This document shows positions 1-11,500 of a stretch of 64,000 bases of DNA, piece by piece (the first letter of the stretch is position 1; the number at the start of each line of letters is the position of its first letter). The DNA comes from Sphagnum compactum (Eukaryota > Bryophyta > Sphagnopsida > Sphagnales): the NCBI GenBank assembly GCA_965153455.1, contig OZ234493.1, forward strand, positions 11,398,213 through 11,462,212. The letters run 5' to 3'. Made by a program: the position numbers and the translations under genes. The notes under the pieces are model-generated. The model did no database searches and was not told the DNA's origin. It saw only the letters and a list, made by a program, of their open reading frames with translations.

Positions 1-1551
1 CAATCCCAAAAAGGATCTCAAAGCGGGAACCGACTTCGGCGACTCCCAATCCAAGATTGCCTTAACCTTGTGATCATCCATCATCAAACCATCTTGGGTT
101 ATTCTATGCCCAAGAAAGTCCACTTCCATCACCCCAAATTTGCACTTCTCGAGCTTGGCATACAACTTGTTTTCCCTTAGCCTTTTGAACACCTTGCGAA
201 GGTGCTCCGCATGCTCCTCCATGGAGCTACTATAGATCAAAATGTCGTCTATGTAGACGACCACAAAATCATCAAGCCATTCGCAGAAAATGTCATTCAT
301 GAGAGTGCAAAATGTTGCGAGTGCATTGGTGAGCCCAAATGGCATCACCAAAAATTCATATGAGCCATACCTTGTGCGACAAGCGGTCTTTTCTTCGTCC
401 CCTTCCTTGATCCTCATTTGGTAATACCCCGAACGTAGATTAATTCTACTAAAAACTTTGGCTCCCGAGAGACGATCAAATAGATCATCGATGCGAGGTA
501 AAGGATACTGATTTTTCACCGTTGCCTTGTTGAGTGCTCTATAATCAACACACATCTTCAAAGTCCCATCCTTTTTGTGAACAAAAAGGACGGGTGCCCC
601 ATACGGTGATTTGCTTGGTTTGATGTAACCTTTCGCGAGGAGTTCCTCAAGTTGAACCTTGAGTTCCTTCAACTCCTCGTGGCTCATTCTATATGGGGCC
701 TTGGCGGGCGGTTTCACTCCCGGTATCACTTCAATCGCATGATCAACTCGTCTTCTCGGGGGCAAGTCTTCGGGCATCACATCCGGGAACTCTTGTAAGA
801 CTTGCTTTATGCACTTGGCGGAAGTCACCAACTTGGTGGCTTCCTTGGGCTCATATTCGTCCAACACCCGCATGACACACGTCATGCCGAAACCCCCCAC
901 ACATTCTTTTTCCCAAGCTTTTCCTAACATGAAGTGGATGGTTGAACCACCCACACAAGGCAACTCATGTGCCTTAACTCGCACAATCCCACTTTTAGAT
1001 GGGATTCTAACCAACCTATTGTGCCCTTCAATGAGCACATTGTTTTGGGTGATGAACTCCATTCCAAGAACGCAATCCATTCCACCCAAGGTGGAAACCA
1101 ACAAGTCCACCTTTCCTCTCCAATTCCCTAATTGGAGAGGCGCTCCCTTTGTTTGTAAAGTAGTTGGATGGGGAACCCCATCCGCGAAATGCACCTCAAT
1201 GGGTGCCTTGAGCTCCTCCAAGTGGAGCTCCATCCTTTCGGCGCTCTCCCGAGTTATGAAGTTGTGGGAGGCCCCTGTGTCCAAAAGGCATAAGATTTCC
1301 CGTTTAGCAATCTTCCCTTTCAAGAATATAAGTCGATTGCATTCCGGTTGGGCTAAAGTGGCACTGAGAGCAAGTACCTTAGAGCTCCCAACCCCCGTTT
1401 TGGATTTGGGACAATCTTTGGAGTAATGCCCCACCTCGTTGCAATTGAAACATGCACCCTTGGGCTTTGCTCCAAAATCTCCCTTGGTTTGGCTCCCTTT
1501 GAAAGGAGCCCCTTTTTTCACGAAGCTACCTTTTGGCTTGAACCCCGAGCC
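1..1551 (-). CDS. Ty3/gypsy polyprotein: gag zinc knuckle, protease, reverse transcriptase (partial)
   Basis: This continues the gag frame (codons start at positions divisible by 3) after the TAA at 1554-1552 and has no further stop to the edge. In order: a CX2CX4HX4C zinc knuckle at 1452-1411, which binds RNA; an aspartic protease with the active-site motif DTGAS at 1281-1267; a linker; and reverse transcriptase with VDYRALN near 550, the MPFGLTNA motif near 345, and the catalytic YIDD at 255-244. The thumb region follows with FLGH and the text runs off the window. The enzyme copies element RNA into DNA in cytoplasmic particles. There is no start codon of its own, so it would need to be made as a gag fusion. 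Expression across the TAA is the open question. Assignment to Ty3/gypsy rests on motifs and order. Confidence 0.93.
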
Positions 1552-2436
1552 TTAGAATTGTTTGGTCTTTTCCTTGGTTGGGTTACCTTGCCCCCGGTTC
1601 CATTCCCCCTCATGCCTTGGCTTTTTGTGAAGGAACTTGTTGTCCTTCTTGAACCCGGATTTGTCACTCCGCCCCACATCCGAGAAGTTCTCCACTTTCG
1701 TGACGGCCTCGGATAATGAGGCGGGCCAATTCTCCTCAAGCTTTCGCTTAGCCCAAGTCGGAAGTCCCATCACGAATTGGCACACACGGTCCAACTCGTG
1801 CATGTGCCGGATCTCAAACATGAGCTCGGAATAGGCCCTCACATATTGCCTCAAATTTTCATTTGTGGCATTCACAAGCTCACGGAGTTTGCACCTTGAG
1901 ATGTAGTCGGAATTTCTCGGAATGAACTCCGCGTCAATGCGATCCTTGAAAAACTCCCACGTATAGCCATGGTTCTTGCCCTCCTCTTGTCTCACCGTCT
2001 GCCAGCATGTGGCGGCATAGCCTTTCAAGTATGATTGGGCAAGCTCCACGGCGGAATTCTGTCCAACCTTGGCGGCATGGATATAGTCGTCCATCTCCGC
2101 AAGCCAAGCATCCACAACCTTCCGGTCTTGGGCACCATCGAAATTCCCGGGCTTGGCCGGTTGAAGCCTTTCACCTTTGGAGGTCCCCGTTTTGAGGGTC
2201 GCCACCAACTCACCAAAGTCGGGCCTATTCATCTTGAGGAGGACTTCAAGTTGCTCCGGGGTGAATAGGACCGAGCTCCGTTGTTCCTCCTCACTTTCGG
2301 GTTCAACCTCGGGCTCATCTTGGTCCTCCCGGGAGTTTGGTTCTTCCGCAATTGATTCCGGCGGGGCTATTAGGTCATCGACGAGCTCTTCGGACCTAGG
2401 TTCCAGAGCTAGCTTCCGATTCTTCTTGGGTGCCAT
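1552..2436 (-). CDS. Ty3/gypsy gag (capsid) protein
   Basis: The 294-residue frame starts with MAPKKNRK at 2436, 28 bases inside the primer site, so the start fits a retrotransposon leader. Residues 1-60 are acidic. Residues about 90-250 form the conserved retrotransposon gag/capsid core, with the typical W-aromatic and LRQYV-type segments seen in plant gypsy gags. The tail is basic (Lys-Arg-rich), as expected just before a nucleocapsid. The zinc knuckle that should end gag lies 33 codons beyond the TAA at 1554-1552, in the same frame. The stop therefore cuts inside gag, not at the normal gag-pol border. It is either a recent nonsense mutation or a readthrough site; the single-lesion state fits both. 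Confidence 0.92.
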   Translation of the reverse strand: MAPKKNRKLALEPRSEELVDDLIAPPESIAEEPNSREDQDEPEVEPESEEEQRSSVLFTPEQLEVLLKMNRPDFGELVATLKTGTSKGERLQPAKPGNFDGAQDRKVVDAWLAEMDDYIHAAKVGQNSAVELAQSYLKGYAATCWQTVRQEEGKNHGYTWEFFKDRIDAEFIPRNSDYISRCKLRELVNATNENLRQYVRAYSELMFEIRHMHELDRVCQFVMGLPTWAKRKLEENWPASLSEAVTKVENFSDVGRSDKSGFKKDNKFLHKKPRHEGEWNRGQGNPTKEKTKQF

Positions 2437-2463
2437 CCCAAAAGTAGTTGAGCTTCACCTTGT

Positions 2464-2475
2464 GCTCTGATACCA
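2464..2475 (-). other. primer binding site for initiator Met tRNA
   Basis: Read on the minus strand this is TGGTATCAGAGC, the usual plant gypsy primer site complementary to the 3' end of initiator Met tRNA. It lies two bases inside the LTR end, which fixes both the LTR border and the element's orientation. Confidence 0.9.
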
Positions 2476-2477
2476 CG

Positions 2478-3297
2478 TGACACGCTCCTTGGTCCCGGGG
2501 TGAACCCACTTGAGGGTTCACCAATGTGTAGTTGCGGAAAGTTGGGACCGAAGGGCACGTTCCCGGTTTCCAACTCTAGAAAGGGGTAGAGGGTCGAGTT
2601 GGGAGCCCAGGGATTAGACTAGGAAGAGGGACTAGCTTAGCTTGTGTGAATCTGCATCCAAAAACTAACCACGGGAGGTTAGTTTAGCATTCGGGACACC
2701 CTTGGGTGTTGGGACAAGCCACGGGCACTTGGACACACAAGACTCACCACGGCTCGAACTCGGGGGAAGCCACCACCTTCCCCCTTATAGTTATTTCTGC
2801 AGCTCACCACGGAGGCTACATCCAAATGGCACATTTTGTTGGGACTCCCGAAATGGAGTCCCGAAACTGTCTCGACGGGACTCCTAGAACTTTGAGCTGC
2901 CATAACTCCCGACTCCAGAGTCCGATCGCAACGAGATCTAAACCAAAGTTGTAGGCCTCGTCGAGATCTTTCCAACGCCATGTCGCACTCCCTCAGGCGA
3001 CGTCGGGAAAGGGTCGATTCTCGACTTTTAGTGGTCGGGAGTCAAACTGCCAGTTTGACTCCCGGCCCTTCTTTTGCCCATAACTTGGGCTGCAAATCTC
3101 CAAATGACCAATGTGAGGCCATTTTCGATATCTACGTTTCAAGACCTTTCCAATGACACCAAGAACACCCCAAGGCGAGGTGTTTTGGGCCTTGCTGTCG
3201 AGCTCTAAACATTCAGGAGTCCCGGAGGACTCCAAACCTCCAACTTTTCCAAGTGTTGGGCTTTACCCCCACACTTGGGCGAAGTGGGGTTGCGACA
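2478..3297 (-). repeat. 5' LTR of the gypsy element
   Basis: The repeat is about 820 bases and has the terminal pair TGTCGCAACC...GGAGCGTGTCA on the minus strand, i.e. TG...CA ends. The inner end sits two bases from the primer site. It should carry the promoter and polyadenylation signal of the element. The partner LTR is outside the window, so divergence between the two, and hence age, cannot be judged here. Confidence 0.85.
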
Positions 3298-3685
3298 GGC
3301 AGACAACAGGCAGGCAGATCATTGGGTTCCTTGATTCTCATCCGCACTGCGACATGGCAGGTCGATCGCATCACATCGCATCGCATCGCATAATCACTTC
3401 GTTGGAGATTAGAAAGCCTAAGATCAACTGCTAATGAGATGTGATGCGCGGGAGCTCGCGAGGGCGATTGAGAGGCCATCCCGCACCCGCGTGCACGCCA
3501 ACACGTGTCCCACCCTTCGACTTGACTTCCTCGCTAATAGTAGCTACTGTCCGTCCGGAGTTAGGGCAAGGCAAAATCGTGAAATTTCTGTTGGGAATTT
3601 GGCCTGAAAATGTGTCCCAAACAAAGCTCATAATCAGTGTTGCTGAAGAAAAAGGATAACAGTAGTGTGCAGAACAGAAGTTTAC
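3298..3685. other. spacer between gypsy LTR and coiled-coil gene fragment
   Basis: This holds GGCAGACA-type short repeats (3296-3317), a run of CATCG units (3367-3391) and a GC-rich stretch at 3440-3520. It begins as the intron after the last recognisable exon of the coiled-coil fragment (donor at 3685). No further exon of that gene is seen. Confidence 0.5.
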
Positions 3686-4809
3686 CTGTGAGATTACCTG
3701 AGCTTCAAATGCTTTAACTGCCTCCACTTCCATGAGAGCTGCTTTCAGTTGACTTTGTAACATAGCTGTGTGTGCCTGGACTTCCTCCAATTCATGTTTC
3801 GCTGCGGCTGCTTCTTTTCTTCCCTTCAATGCCACTGCCTTCTCCTCGTCTGCTTCCATTGTCACCTGTCATCACACACCCCCCCCACCCCATCTTCTAT
3901 TCTCAGATCGGCTATTTATACCTGAAGACCGGGTACTGCTGTACCTGTTTGAATATGTAAAAGTGAACAGCCTCTTACCCATCACTGGCATCAGACCTTA
4001 GAGAAGGAAAAAGCCTCTCAACTGACCTGATGCAAGGCATCATTTAAGCCAGATATGGACTCCTTTGCTTTGCTCTCTACCTGTATGCCAGCTTCTAAGA
4101 GAGACTTAGCTTTGGAGAGCTCCAACTCCATCTCTGCAGTAACATCAGCAACAGTCACCTCATACTCCTCCTTCATAGCTGCAAGCTCTGTCATGGTGTT
4201 TTTCAGCTCTGCCTTCAGGGATGCCAGAGATGCAGACATCCTTTGCTCCTGCTCTATTGCCTTCTTCACTTTTGCATTTGACTCCTCCAACTACATTGCA
4301 TATGACCTTGCCTTCTAACACTTGAAAATCAGTTTTTAATCTCTTGTCCTCTTTGGGTTTTGTTACAAAATCAGCAGCATAACAATTAACATCAGCCTCA
4401 AAGAGACAATGACAAATATTACAGAACTCAATTGATTGAACTGAGTACCTTTTCTGTAGTTTTTGTTGCATCCTCAAGGTCTATCCTCGATCCTCGCAAT
4501 TTCAATCTGTAGTCCCCAACAGCACCTTTCAATTTCATCTCAGATTCCTTTGTGACAGCTATCTCCGCTTCGAGTTCCTCCAATTCTTTCTTCACTGCAA
4601 CCACAGCTTCACCGGCTTTCTCTTGAGCTTCCTTGACAGCAGAAAACTCTACCTTCAATGTTTCAAGCTCTGCAGTTGTCATGGCCCCTGTTGCCCTCTC
4701 TTCAGTTTCCTTTGTTGCCAACAGCTTTGATGTTACCTCCTCAAGCTCAGAAGTAGTTGCTTCCACAACGCCTCTCTGCCTTTGTTCTGCTTCCTCAACA
4801 TCTTCCCTG
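3686..4809 (-). pseudogene. truncated coiled-coil protein gene, three exons (WEB/DUF827-like?)
   Basis: Three exons read on the minus strand: about 4809-4449, 4290-4027 and 3865-3686. Each junction is clean: AAAAG/GTACTC then GTAG/TTGGAG, and CATCAG/GTCAGT then ACAG/GTGACA, finally CACAG/GTAAAC. All visible junctions are phase 0, and exons 2 and 3 are 88 and 60 codons. The protein is almost all Glu/Lys/Ala heptads and would form a long coiled coil. The texture resembles plant WEB/PMI proteins that act in chloroplast movement, but no diagnostic motif is visible and another coiled-coil family is possible. There is no start codon, no stop and no further exon. The 5' side runs into GGACGGA-rich sequence at 4812. 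It looks like a gene remnant or captured fragment rather than a working gene. Confidence 0.6.
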
Positions 4810-4811
4810 TA

Positions 4812-4877
4812 TGACGGGACGGATGGATGGACGGGTCCGACGGACGGAGGAAATGTCCGTCCGGTCCGGACGGATTA
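4812..4877. repeat. GGACGGA-rich simple repeat
   Basis: This is an irregular run of GGACGGA/GTCCGTCC units including a short palindrome (GTCCGTCCGGTCCGGACGG). It marks the sharp 5' limit of the coiled-coil fragment. A related GTCCGTCCGG occurs at 3548-3557, just past the other end. Confidence 0.6.
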
Positions 4878-5917
4878 AGGGGAAGCTTCATTCGCACGGC
4901 TTCAGGGGAAGCTTCATTGTTCCTTTACTATAGATAATATAGGTAGATAGGTCGGGAAATAAGTAACTATTAGGTATTTACATAGGTAATGGTTGTTTTT
5001 TTACTATCTCTATAATACTCACAACCTGCTTGCTTGCTTGTGGGTAGTTAGTAGGTGCGTAATTTTTTATTTTTTTTTAAAGAAAAAAGAAAAAGCATCT
5101 GAGTTAATAATGACCATGGTTAACTAGGGAATTAGAGCCCAATGGAAAATTGTTTACTCGATCACTTATCATTCATCTTTCATGGTGTGTTAGTGGGTGC
5201 TATAGTTCATTTGTGGCCAAAATTCAGAACTCCGGAACTGACAATTCCGACAAATGCATTGAATTTTGATCATGAAAAGAAATTGGGTTATGATGCGGAA
5301 TCGAACTTGGTTCATTAGGGAACCAGGTATAGGGTCCATTAGTGGTCGTCACGGTGACAATTATGGATGTGTTTCACTTGACAATTATGAAAACATTCCA
5401 CTGTAACTATCGAACTATCTCACTCTTTCACCAACCCCATTTACATGGATAATAATTGGGAAAAATAAATAAAAATTAACATGCATGCATCGTTTCATAA
5501 TTAAAATTTCATAATTTACTTGAATTCAAATTGGTTTAAATGAATCCAATCCCAATTTGTGCATAATTGAATTGAATTTGATTGAATTCGATTTGTTTCA
5601 ATTCAATTTAATTGAAATTTTTTCAATTATATTGAGTACTCAAATCTTAATTAATCCAATTTTTTTTTTAAAATAATTTATGTATAGTTCAATCCTCTTC
5701 AATTTTAGAAATTTAAATTCAATTCAAATTCAATTGAACTTGCATTATTCAAATGAAACTTAATTTCCACAAAATAAACTCATTTGTTTTTTTTATTTTG
5801 GTACCGTGGAGCAGTTCAGGAAGAACCCAAATAAACAAACAAACAAATAAATAAATAAACACATAAATAAATAAATAAAATAAAAAGTAACAAGTAAATA
5901 ATATTAATATAATATAA
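4878..5917. other. AT-rich spacer left of the Helitron
   Basis: No gene is seen. A short direct repeat (GGGGAAGCTTCATT) occurs at 4880-4918, AATT-rich sequence fills 5510-5760, and AAAT/AAAC simple repeats fill 5835-5885. The Helitron is inserted after the A at 5917. Confidence 0.6.
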
Positions 5918-6052
5918 TCCTATATATAAAAGCTACAGTGGTGTCTGTGTGTCCGTCTATGTGTCACAAGACGTTCTGCATTTTAACATTACGCCGAAAC
6001 CAACGACAGTTAGGGCAGTTGGGAAACATCTTTGAAAAGAAAATTCTTAGAA

Positions 6053-7527
6053 ATTGCCATGATGTCTCTGATCTCTGAAGAAATTGCCATGATGTCTCTG
6101 ATTTCTGAAAAAGCTCCAAGAGACAGACAGATGCTTCACATCAGAGCAGAGCAATGTTCAATGAGACCACATTCAAATCCCTTTTGTATTTCTCTCTAAA
6201 GAAGATGCATTCAGATTAGAGCAGAGCAATGTTCAATGAGACCACATTCAAATCCATTTTGTATTTCTCTTTGTGTGTTTGTGTCTGTGTCTCTCTGTCT
6301 TTCAATTCATAACTTTAGATGCCAATGGCACATTCAAGAGATTTGCTGACCTCCAGAATGTAAGAATCAAAGTAAGAGCTGCAATGAATTCATAACAAAA
6401 TTCAACAATCCTCATCAAAAAAATTCATAAAAAAATTCATAGGCCAGCAGCTTGAAATGTTTTGGAATTGTGCTACAGGAAAGTTGGAGTGTGAGGATCT
6501 GTTAATGGAAGAATGTGCATTTTCAGTGTCATCATCAGGTGCACGCTGTGTCCTATTAATTTTTTTCAGCGACAGATTCTCCCAATAGTTGCAATCTAAT
6601 CTCAACAGTATTTTTCTTTGAATTATGAGCATAATAAAATATGCTGAGGTCCATTCAAATTGGACACGATCTTTCTACTTCCAAGGTGCAATTTTGTTCT
6701 TCACGAAGTACTAAATTTTGGATTCTAGAACATGTGTTTTCTTTACAATATTTTGAACCATCATAAATCTGTTAGTCATTTAGTTGTTTTTCTATGTATT
6801 GATGTGCCACCAATCATATTAGGTTTCTTCCATGAATTCAGATATTGTTCGCCCAAATAATTCTCAGACTTGCAAGGATTTTCACTTCAGCATTCAGAAG
6901 AATCTCTCTCTCATTTTCGTGTCCTTTCTACTTACAAGGTGCAATTTTGTTCTTCACAAAGAACTAAATTCTGGAATTTAAATCGATTCTAGAACATGTG
7001 TTTTCTTGACAATATTTTGCATCATCAGAAATCTGTCAGTCATTTAGTTGTTTTTCTATGTATTGATGTGCCACCAATCATATTAGGTTTCTTCCATGAA
7101 TTCAGATATCGTTCGCCCAAATAATTCTCAAACTTGCAAGGATTTTCACTTCAGCATTCAGAAGAATCTCTCTCTCATTTTCCAAACAAACGAGACATAA
7201 TTTCAACTTACCATTTCTTTGATGCAGAATTATAGTTGGTGGCATTACCTATATAGTGCCAAGACAACACAATTTCTTGATAGAACAAACTCAAAAAATG
7301 TTCAGTATTTAGTTTATGAATTCATAACAAAATTCAACAATCTTCATCAAAAAAATTCATAAAAAAATTCATAGGCCAAGACAACACAATTTCTTGATAG
7401 AACAAACTCAAAAAATGTTCAGTATTTAGTTTATGAATTCATAACAAAATTCAACAATCCTCATCAAAAAAATTCATAAAAAAATTTATAGGCCAGCAGC
7501 TTGAAATGTTTTGGAATTGTGCTACAA
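6053..7527. repeat. nested direct duplications in the Helitron left part
   Basis: Several direct repeats lie end to end. A 30-base unit occurs twice at 6053-6112, and a 76-base period joins 6146 and 6222. A unit of about 250 bases occurs at 6671-6919 and 6924-7181. A unit of about 118 bases starts near 7258 and again near 7376. The block with CATAACAAAATTCAACAATC occurs at 6390, 7321 and 7440. No coding potential is seen. Confidence 0.85.
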
Positions 7528-8120
7528 GAAACTCGAGAACTCAGCAGTGCAAGAGTGCTCCAGAAACTTGACAAAGATCTGTCGCAGAGGACCTTGTAGC
7601 TTTTCCGCAACTACCTTGAACTCAGGGTTTCGCACAAAGTGAGTTTCTTCTTTTTCTTTCTCTTTCTGAGGGGATTTCACCACCACTGGGTTTGTTTTCT
7701 ACATAACAAAAAAAAAATCCCACAAAATCAGAGAAAAGAGCAATGTAGAGAATTGATTTCAACCCAAGAAAAAAAAAAAAAAAAAAAAAGAACCCAACCT
7801 TCAATCTGTAAGACTTGCTCAAGAATCAGAAAATCAAATCTGTTATAAGAAGTGGGTTAAGAATCAGACATCTGGTAATGGGTTGTCAAGAAGAATTGAT
7901 GTTGTTGGTTGTGGTAATGTAGTAAGGAAAGAAGGAAGGAAGGAAGGAAAGAGAAAAAGAATTGATGTCGGTTGCAGCAATGTAGGAAGCAAGGAGGAGG
8001 AGGAGGAGGAGGGGGTTGTCGGGTGGAGCTTCACACACATAATGGGTGTGGCTTAGGTGTGTCACGGTTTCCGAACTTTGTGCATAATGCAGAGGGCTGA
8101 ACAGTAGTAGGCAGTTAGGG
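7528..8120 (+). other. Helitron leader before RepHel repeats
   Basis: Holds a poly-A run (7771-7788), GGAA units (7923-7950) and GGAGGA units (7990-8013). No clear start codon for RepHel was found; translation probably began near the 69-base repeats, but the start is not resolved. Confidence 0.5.
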
Positions 8121-8520
8121 AACGGAATGCCTCTGCCAGGCGTGCTGCTAGGGCAGCCCAGCCTGCTAAACAACAGCAGGCAGTGAGGAAACGGAATGCC
8201 TCTGCCATGCGTGCTGCCAAGGCAACCCAGCCTGCTGAACAGTAGCAGGCAGTCAGGGAACGGGATGCCTCTGCCAGGCATGCTGCCACGGCAGCCCAGT
8301 CTGCTGAACGGCAGCAGGCAGTCAGGGAATGGAATGCCTCTGCCAGGCGTGCTGCTAGGGCAGCCCAACCTGCTGAACAGCAGCAGGTAGTGAGGAAACG
8401 AAATGCCTCTGCCATGCGTGCTGCCAGGGCAGCCCAGCCTGCTGAACAGCAGGCAGTCAGGGAACGGGATGCCTCTACCAGGCGTGCTACCAGGGCAGCC
8501 CAGCCTGCTGACCAGTGACA
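8121..8520 (+). repeat. 69-base tandem repeat encoding RepHel N terminus
   Basis: Six copies begin at 8121, 8190, 8259, 8328, 8397 and 8463. The spacing is 69 bases except for one 66-base unit that lacks one codon. All are in the RepHel frame and encode 23-residue Arg/Ala/Gln units (NASARRAARAAQPAEQQQAV-type). In-frame TAG codons inside some copies and a TGA at the end are C-to-T type changes of CAG or similar codons. Arg/Glu-rich repeats before the zinc finger are common in Helitron proteins. Confidence 0.85.
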
Positions 8521-11500
8521 AGCAGCCAGGCGAGGGGCTCGCGCTCGGCGAGCTGGGAAGCAAGCCCTGCACACTGCGGATGAGGTGGAGGGGTTGGTGG
8601 TACATTCATTGGGTGCCATGTCACATAGGTGCACACACTGCAATGCACTCCGCTTTGAGCACGAGAAAAAGCGCATCACTTTGTGTTGCGGCGGTGGCAA
8701 GATGTCTGGGTTGAGTAATGCTTTCCCCGCCCCTGCACCTCAACCACTCAAAGATTTGCTCACCAGTGTGCCCAGTGAGCACCAGCCTTTGCCACCTGCC
8801 ACTAAGGATTTTAGGCAGAACATTTGTGCATACAACTCTGCATTGCAGATGGCCTCAACGGGCCTGCACATCCATTCCCCGGAACAAGGGATCAGCATGA
8901 TTGCCATCAAAGGGGCTGTGCATCACTTGCTGGGGCCTTTGCAGCCCGCCGAACATGATGTGCCACAATTCGCCCAGCTATACATCATTGATTCCATGGA
9001 TGCACAAGTCACAGCACGCCTTGCAGCTTTGGGTGCTACGGGCGCTGCTTTGCATCAGCCAACTTTGGCGGGGCTACAGCAGATGTTGCATGATCACAAC
9101 ACATTTGTGCAGCGTTTCAAACAAGTCATGGACATACCCGCACACGACTTGCCTCAATGGGAAGTTGTCATCAAGGTCGACGGCAACGTTGACAAGTGCC
9201 GCTACAATGCTCCTACCGCCCCCGAAGTGGCTGGGCTGCTGCCAGGTGAGGTTCTTCAGCAACGTGTACTGCTGTGCTGTTTGTTTATTGCCATCGCTCA
9301 CTTGATGCAATGTTCCTCATTCATTGACATAAATGTTGATGCTCTTGCATAGGCGGCGGTGACGAGCCGGTTACAGGCAGGGACATCAGAGTGCGTGCAC
9401 GCCGCGGCGAGCTATGGAGGATCAGTGACCTGCACCCTGCTTACGATCCGCTCCACTTTGTGCTGTTCCATCCTCATGGTGAGCCCGGTTGGCAGCCAGG
9501 CATGCCCCATGCTGCTGTTGCCCCTTTCCGCCGGCGGGCTGCTGGCGGCGAGGAGGAAGGTGATGCTGGGCATGTTGCAGCAGATGCAGAGCCAGCACAA
9601 CCTACACAGGATGATGGTAGCGAGGAGGAAGGTGATGCTGAGCATGTTGTAGCAGATGCAGGGCCAGCACACCTGCACAACACAAAAAAATCACTGCACG
9701 GGAGTGGGCTTGCTATCAGATGCACGATAGGAACCCGGCATCGCACACCCTCTTTGTGTATGGCAAACGTTTGTATCAAGAGTGGGGTGTTGACCAATAT
9801 AGCAAAGTGGAATCACAACGGCTGTTTTACATACGCAACAACCTGGGTCCTTTGCGTGCTGCAATTTATGATGGCGTGGCTGATGCTGTTTCCAATAACG
9901 ACGCCAACATCGACAACCTTGGCAGGCTCAATGTATTGCCATCCTCATTCATGGTGGACACCGACACATGGTTCAGTTGTACCAAGATTCCATGGCCATT
10001 GTCCGCCAATATGGCAAGCCTGATTTGTTCATCACCATGACCTGCAACCCCAAGTGGGAGGAGATTGTCAGCGCGCTAAAGCCCGGCGAGATCGCCAATG
10101 ACCGGCCTGATTTGGTCACACGCGTTTTTGTTGGCAAATTACAGCACTTGCTGGACGAGCTTTTGAAGAAGGGCATTTTTGGCGAGGTGGTGGCTAACAT
10201 TCATGTCATTGAGTGGCAGAAGAGGGGCTTGCCCCATGCACACATTCTGCTCATTCTGCACTTCATTCACAAACCACGAGGGCCCGATGAGTACGACCGC
10301 ATAGTGTCTACAGAGTTGCCTGATAAGGATGCACACCCCACTCTTTTGAGGTCGTTACAAGTTGCATGGTGCATGGCCCCTGTGGCACCATCAACCCACA
10401 TTGCACTTGCATGGCTGACGGCGTTTGTTCAAAAGGCTACCCTAAGGCCTTCACAGAGCACACCACCGACACCACCGGCTCCTACCCAACATATCGCCGC
10501 CGGGATGATGGCCACACATTTGAGCGGTAAGTGTGCTGGCAGTAGGACCATGCATTTGGACTGACAACATGCATGATTATGCTGCCATGTTTGCGTTTAC
10601 TGACCTGTGGCACCGCTCACGTAACAACTGCTATTTGGCTGCTGTTGTTGCAGGGGTGGGTTTGCCTTTGACAACCGCTGGGTGGTGCCCTACAACCTGT
10701 ACCTGTCCCTGTTCTTCAACTGCCATATCAACGTGGAGGTCTGCACCTCCGTCACGACTGTCAAATACCTCTACAAGTACGTCTACAAGGGCCACGACCG
10801 TGCACAGGTGGACGTTGGCCCGGTGGACGCTGCTGCACCTGATGGCGCTGCGCCCGCTCAGCCACGCATGCGGGATGAGATCAAGATCTACCAAGACGGC
10901 TGGTATGTGTCGGCTTCTGAGGCCAGCCACCGTTTGTATGGCTTTGATCTGCACAAGGAGCACCCCAATGTCGTTCGGCTTGCTGTGCACTTGAAAGGGC
11001 GTCAGACCATCCTGTTTCAAGAGGGCACTAATGCTGCGGCCACACTTAACCGGAACCTTCACACAACTCTGACTGCATGGTTTGCATTTAACAAAACAAC
11101 ACGAGAGCATCTCAATCCATCTGCACCATTACGCTTGGCTCTCAACACGCTTTACCATGACTTTCCACGCATTGCCACATGGAAAAAGAAGGAAAAGCAA
11201 TGGGCACTCCACACGCGGACGCCAGGTCTGCTACCTGTCGGCCGCATGTACTTTGTGCAACCCTCCAAGGGGGAGAGGTACTTCTTGCGTCTTTTGCTGC
11301 ATCACGTGCCTGGGGCTACGTCTTTTGAGGACCTCGCGTGCACTAACAGGCACTTGCAACATCCCACGCAGCACGCATCTTTCAAAGAAGCATGTCAGCA
11401 GCGTGGTTTGCTGCAGGACGATGCTGAGTGGGCCCAGTGCATGGAGGAGGCTACAAACATGGCCAGTGCCTCATGCCTCAGGGCACTGTTTGTTGCCTTG

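Larger units (their letters stand above)
1..3297 (-). mobile_element. Ty3/gypsy LTR retrotransposon, 5' part, cut by window edge
   Basis: Read on the minus strand the order is LTR (3297-2478), tRNA primer site (2475-2464), gag (from 2436), zinc knuckle, aspartic protease, then reverse transcriptase up to position 1. This order is that of a Ty3/gypsy element; RNase H, integrase and the 3' LTR must lie to the left of the window. One frame is open from the gag ATG to the edge except for a single TAA at 1554-1552, so the copy looks young. The 5 bases just outside the LTR (3298-3302) would be the target duplication, but the other copy is out of view. Confidence 0.95.

Noticed and set aside
809-1716. 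Plus-strand ORFs of 205 and 96 codons
   Set aside because: Antisense shadows of the gypsy gag-pol frame, which carries the zinc knuckle, DTGAS and YIDD motifs.
5280-5320. Minus-strand GTTCGATTCC resembling a tRNA T loop
   Set aside because: Neighbouring bases do not pair as a T stem and no acceptor stem can be built.
7886-8700. Two long minus-strand ORFs (239 and 212 codons) with repeated SRLGCPGSTPGRG-type text
   Set aside because: They are the antisense of the 69-base RepHel coding repeat; the sense strand continues in frame into the zinc finger and Rep domain.
8718-9305. Second and third frame ORFs (60 and 134 codons) overlapping RepHel exon 1
   Set aside because: Alternative-frame shadows; the frame from 8585 carries the zinc-finger residues and joins exon 2 correctly.
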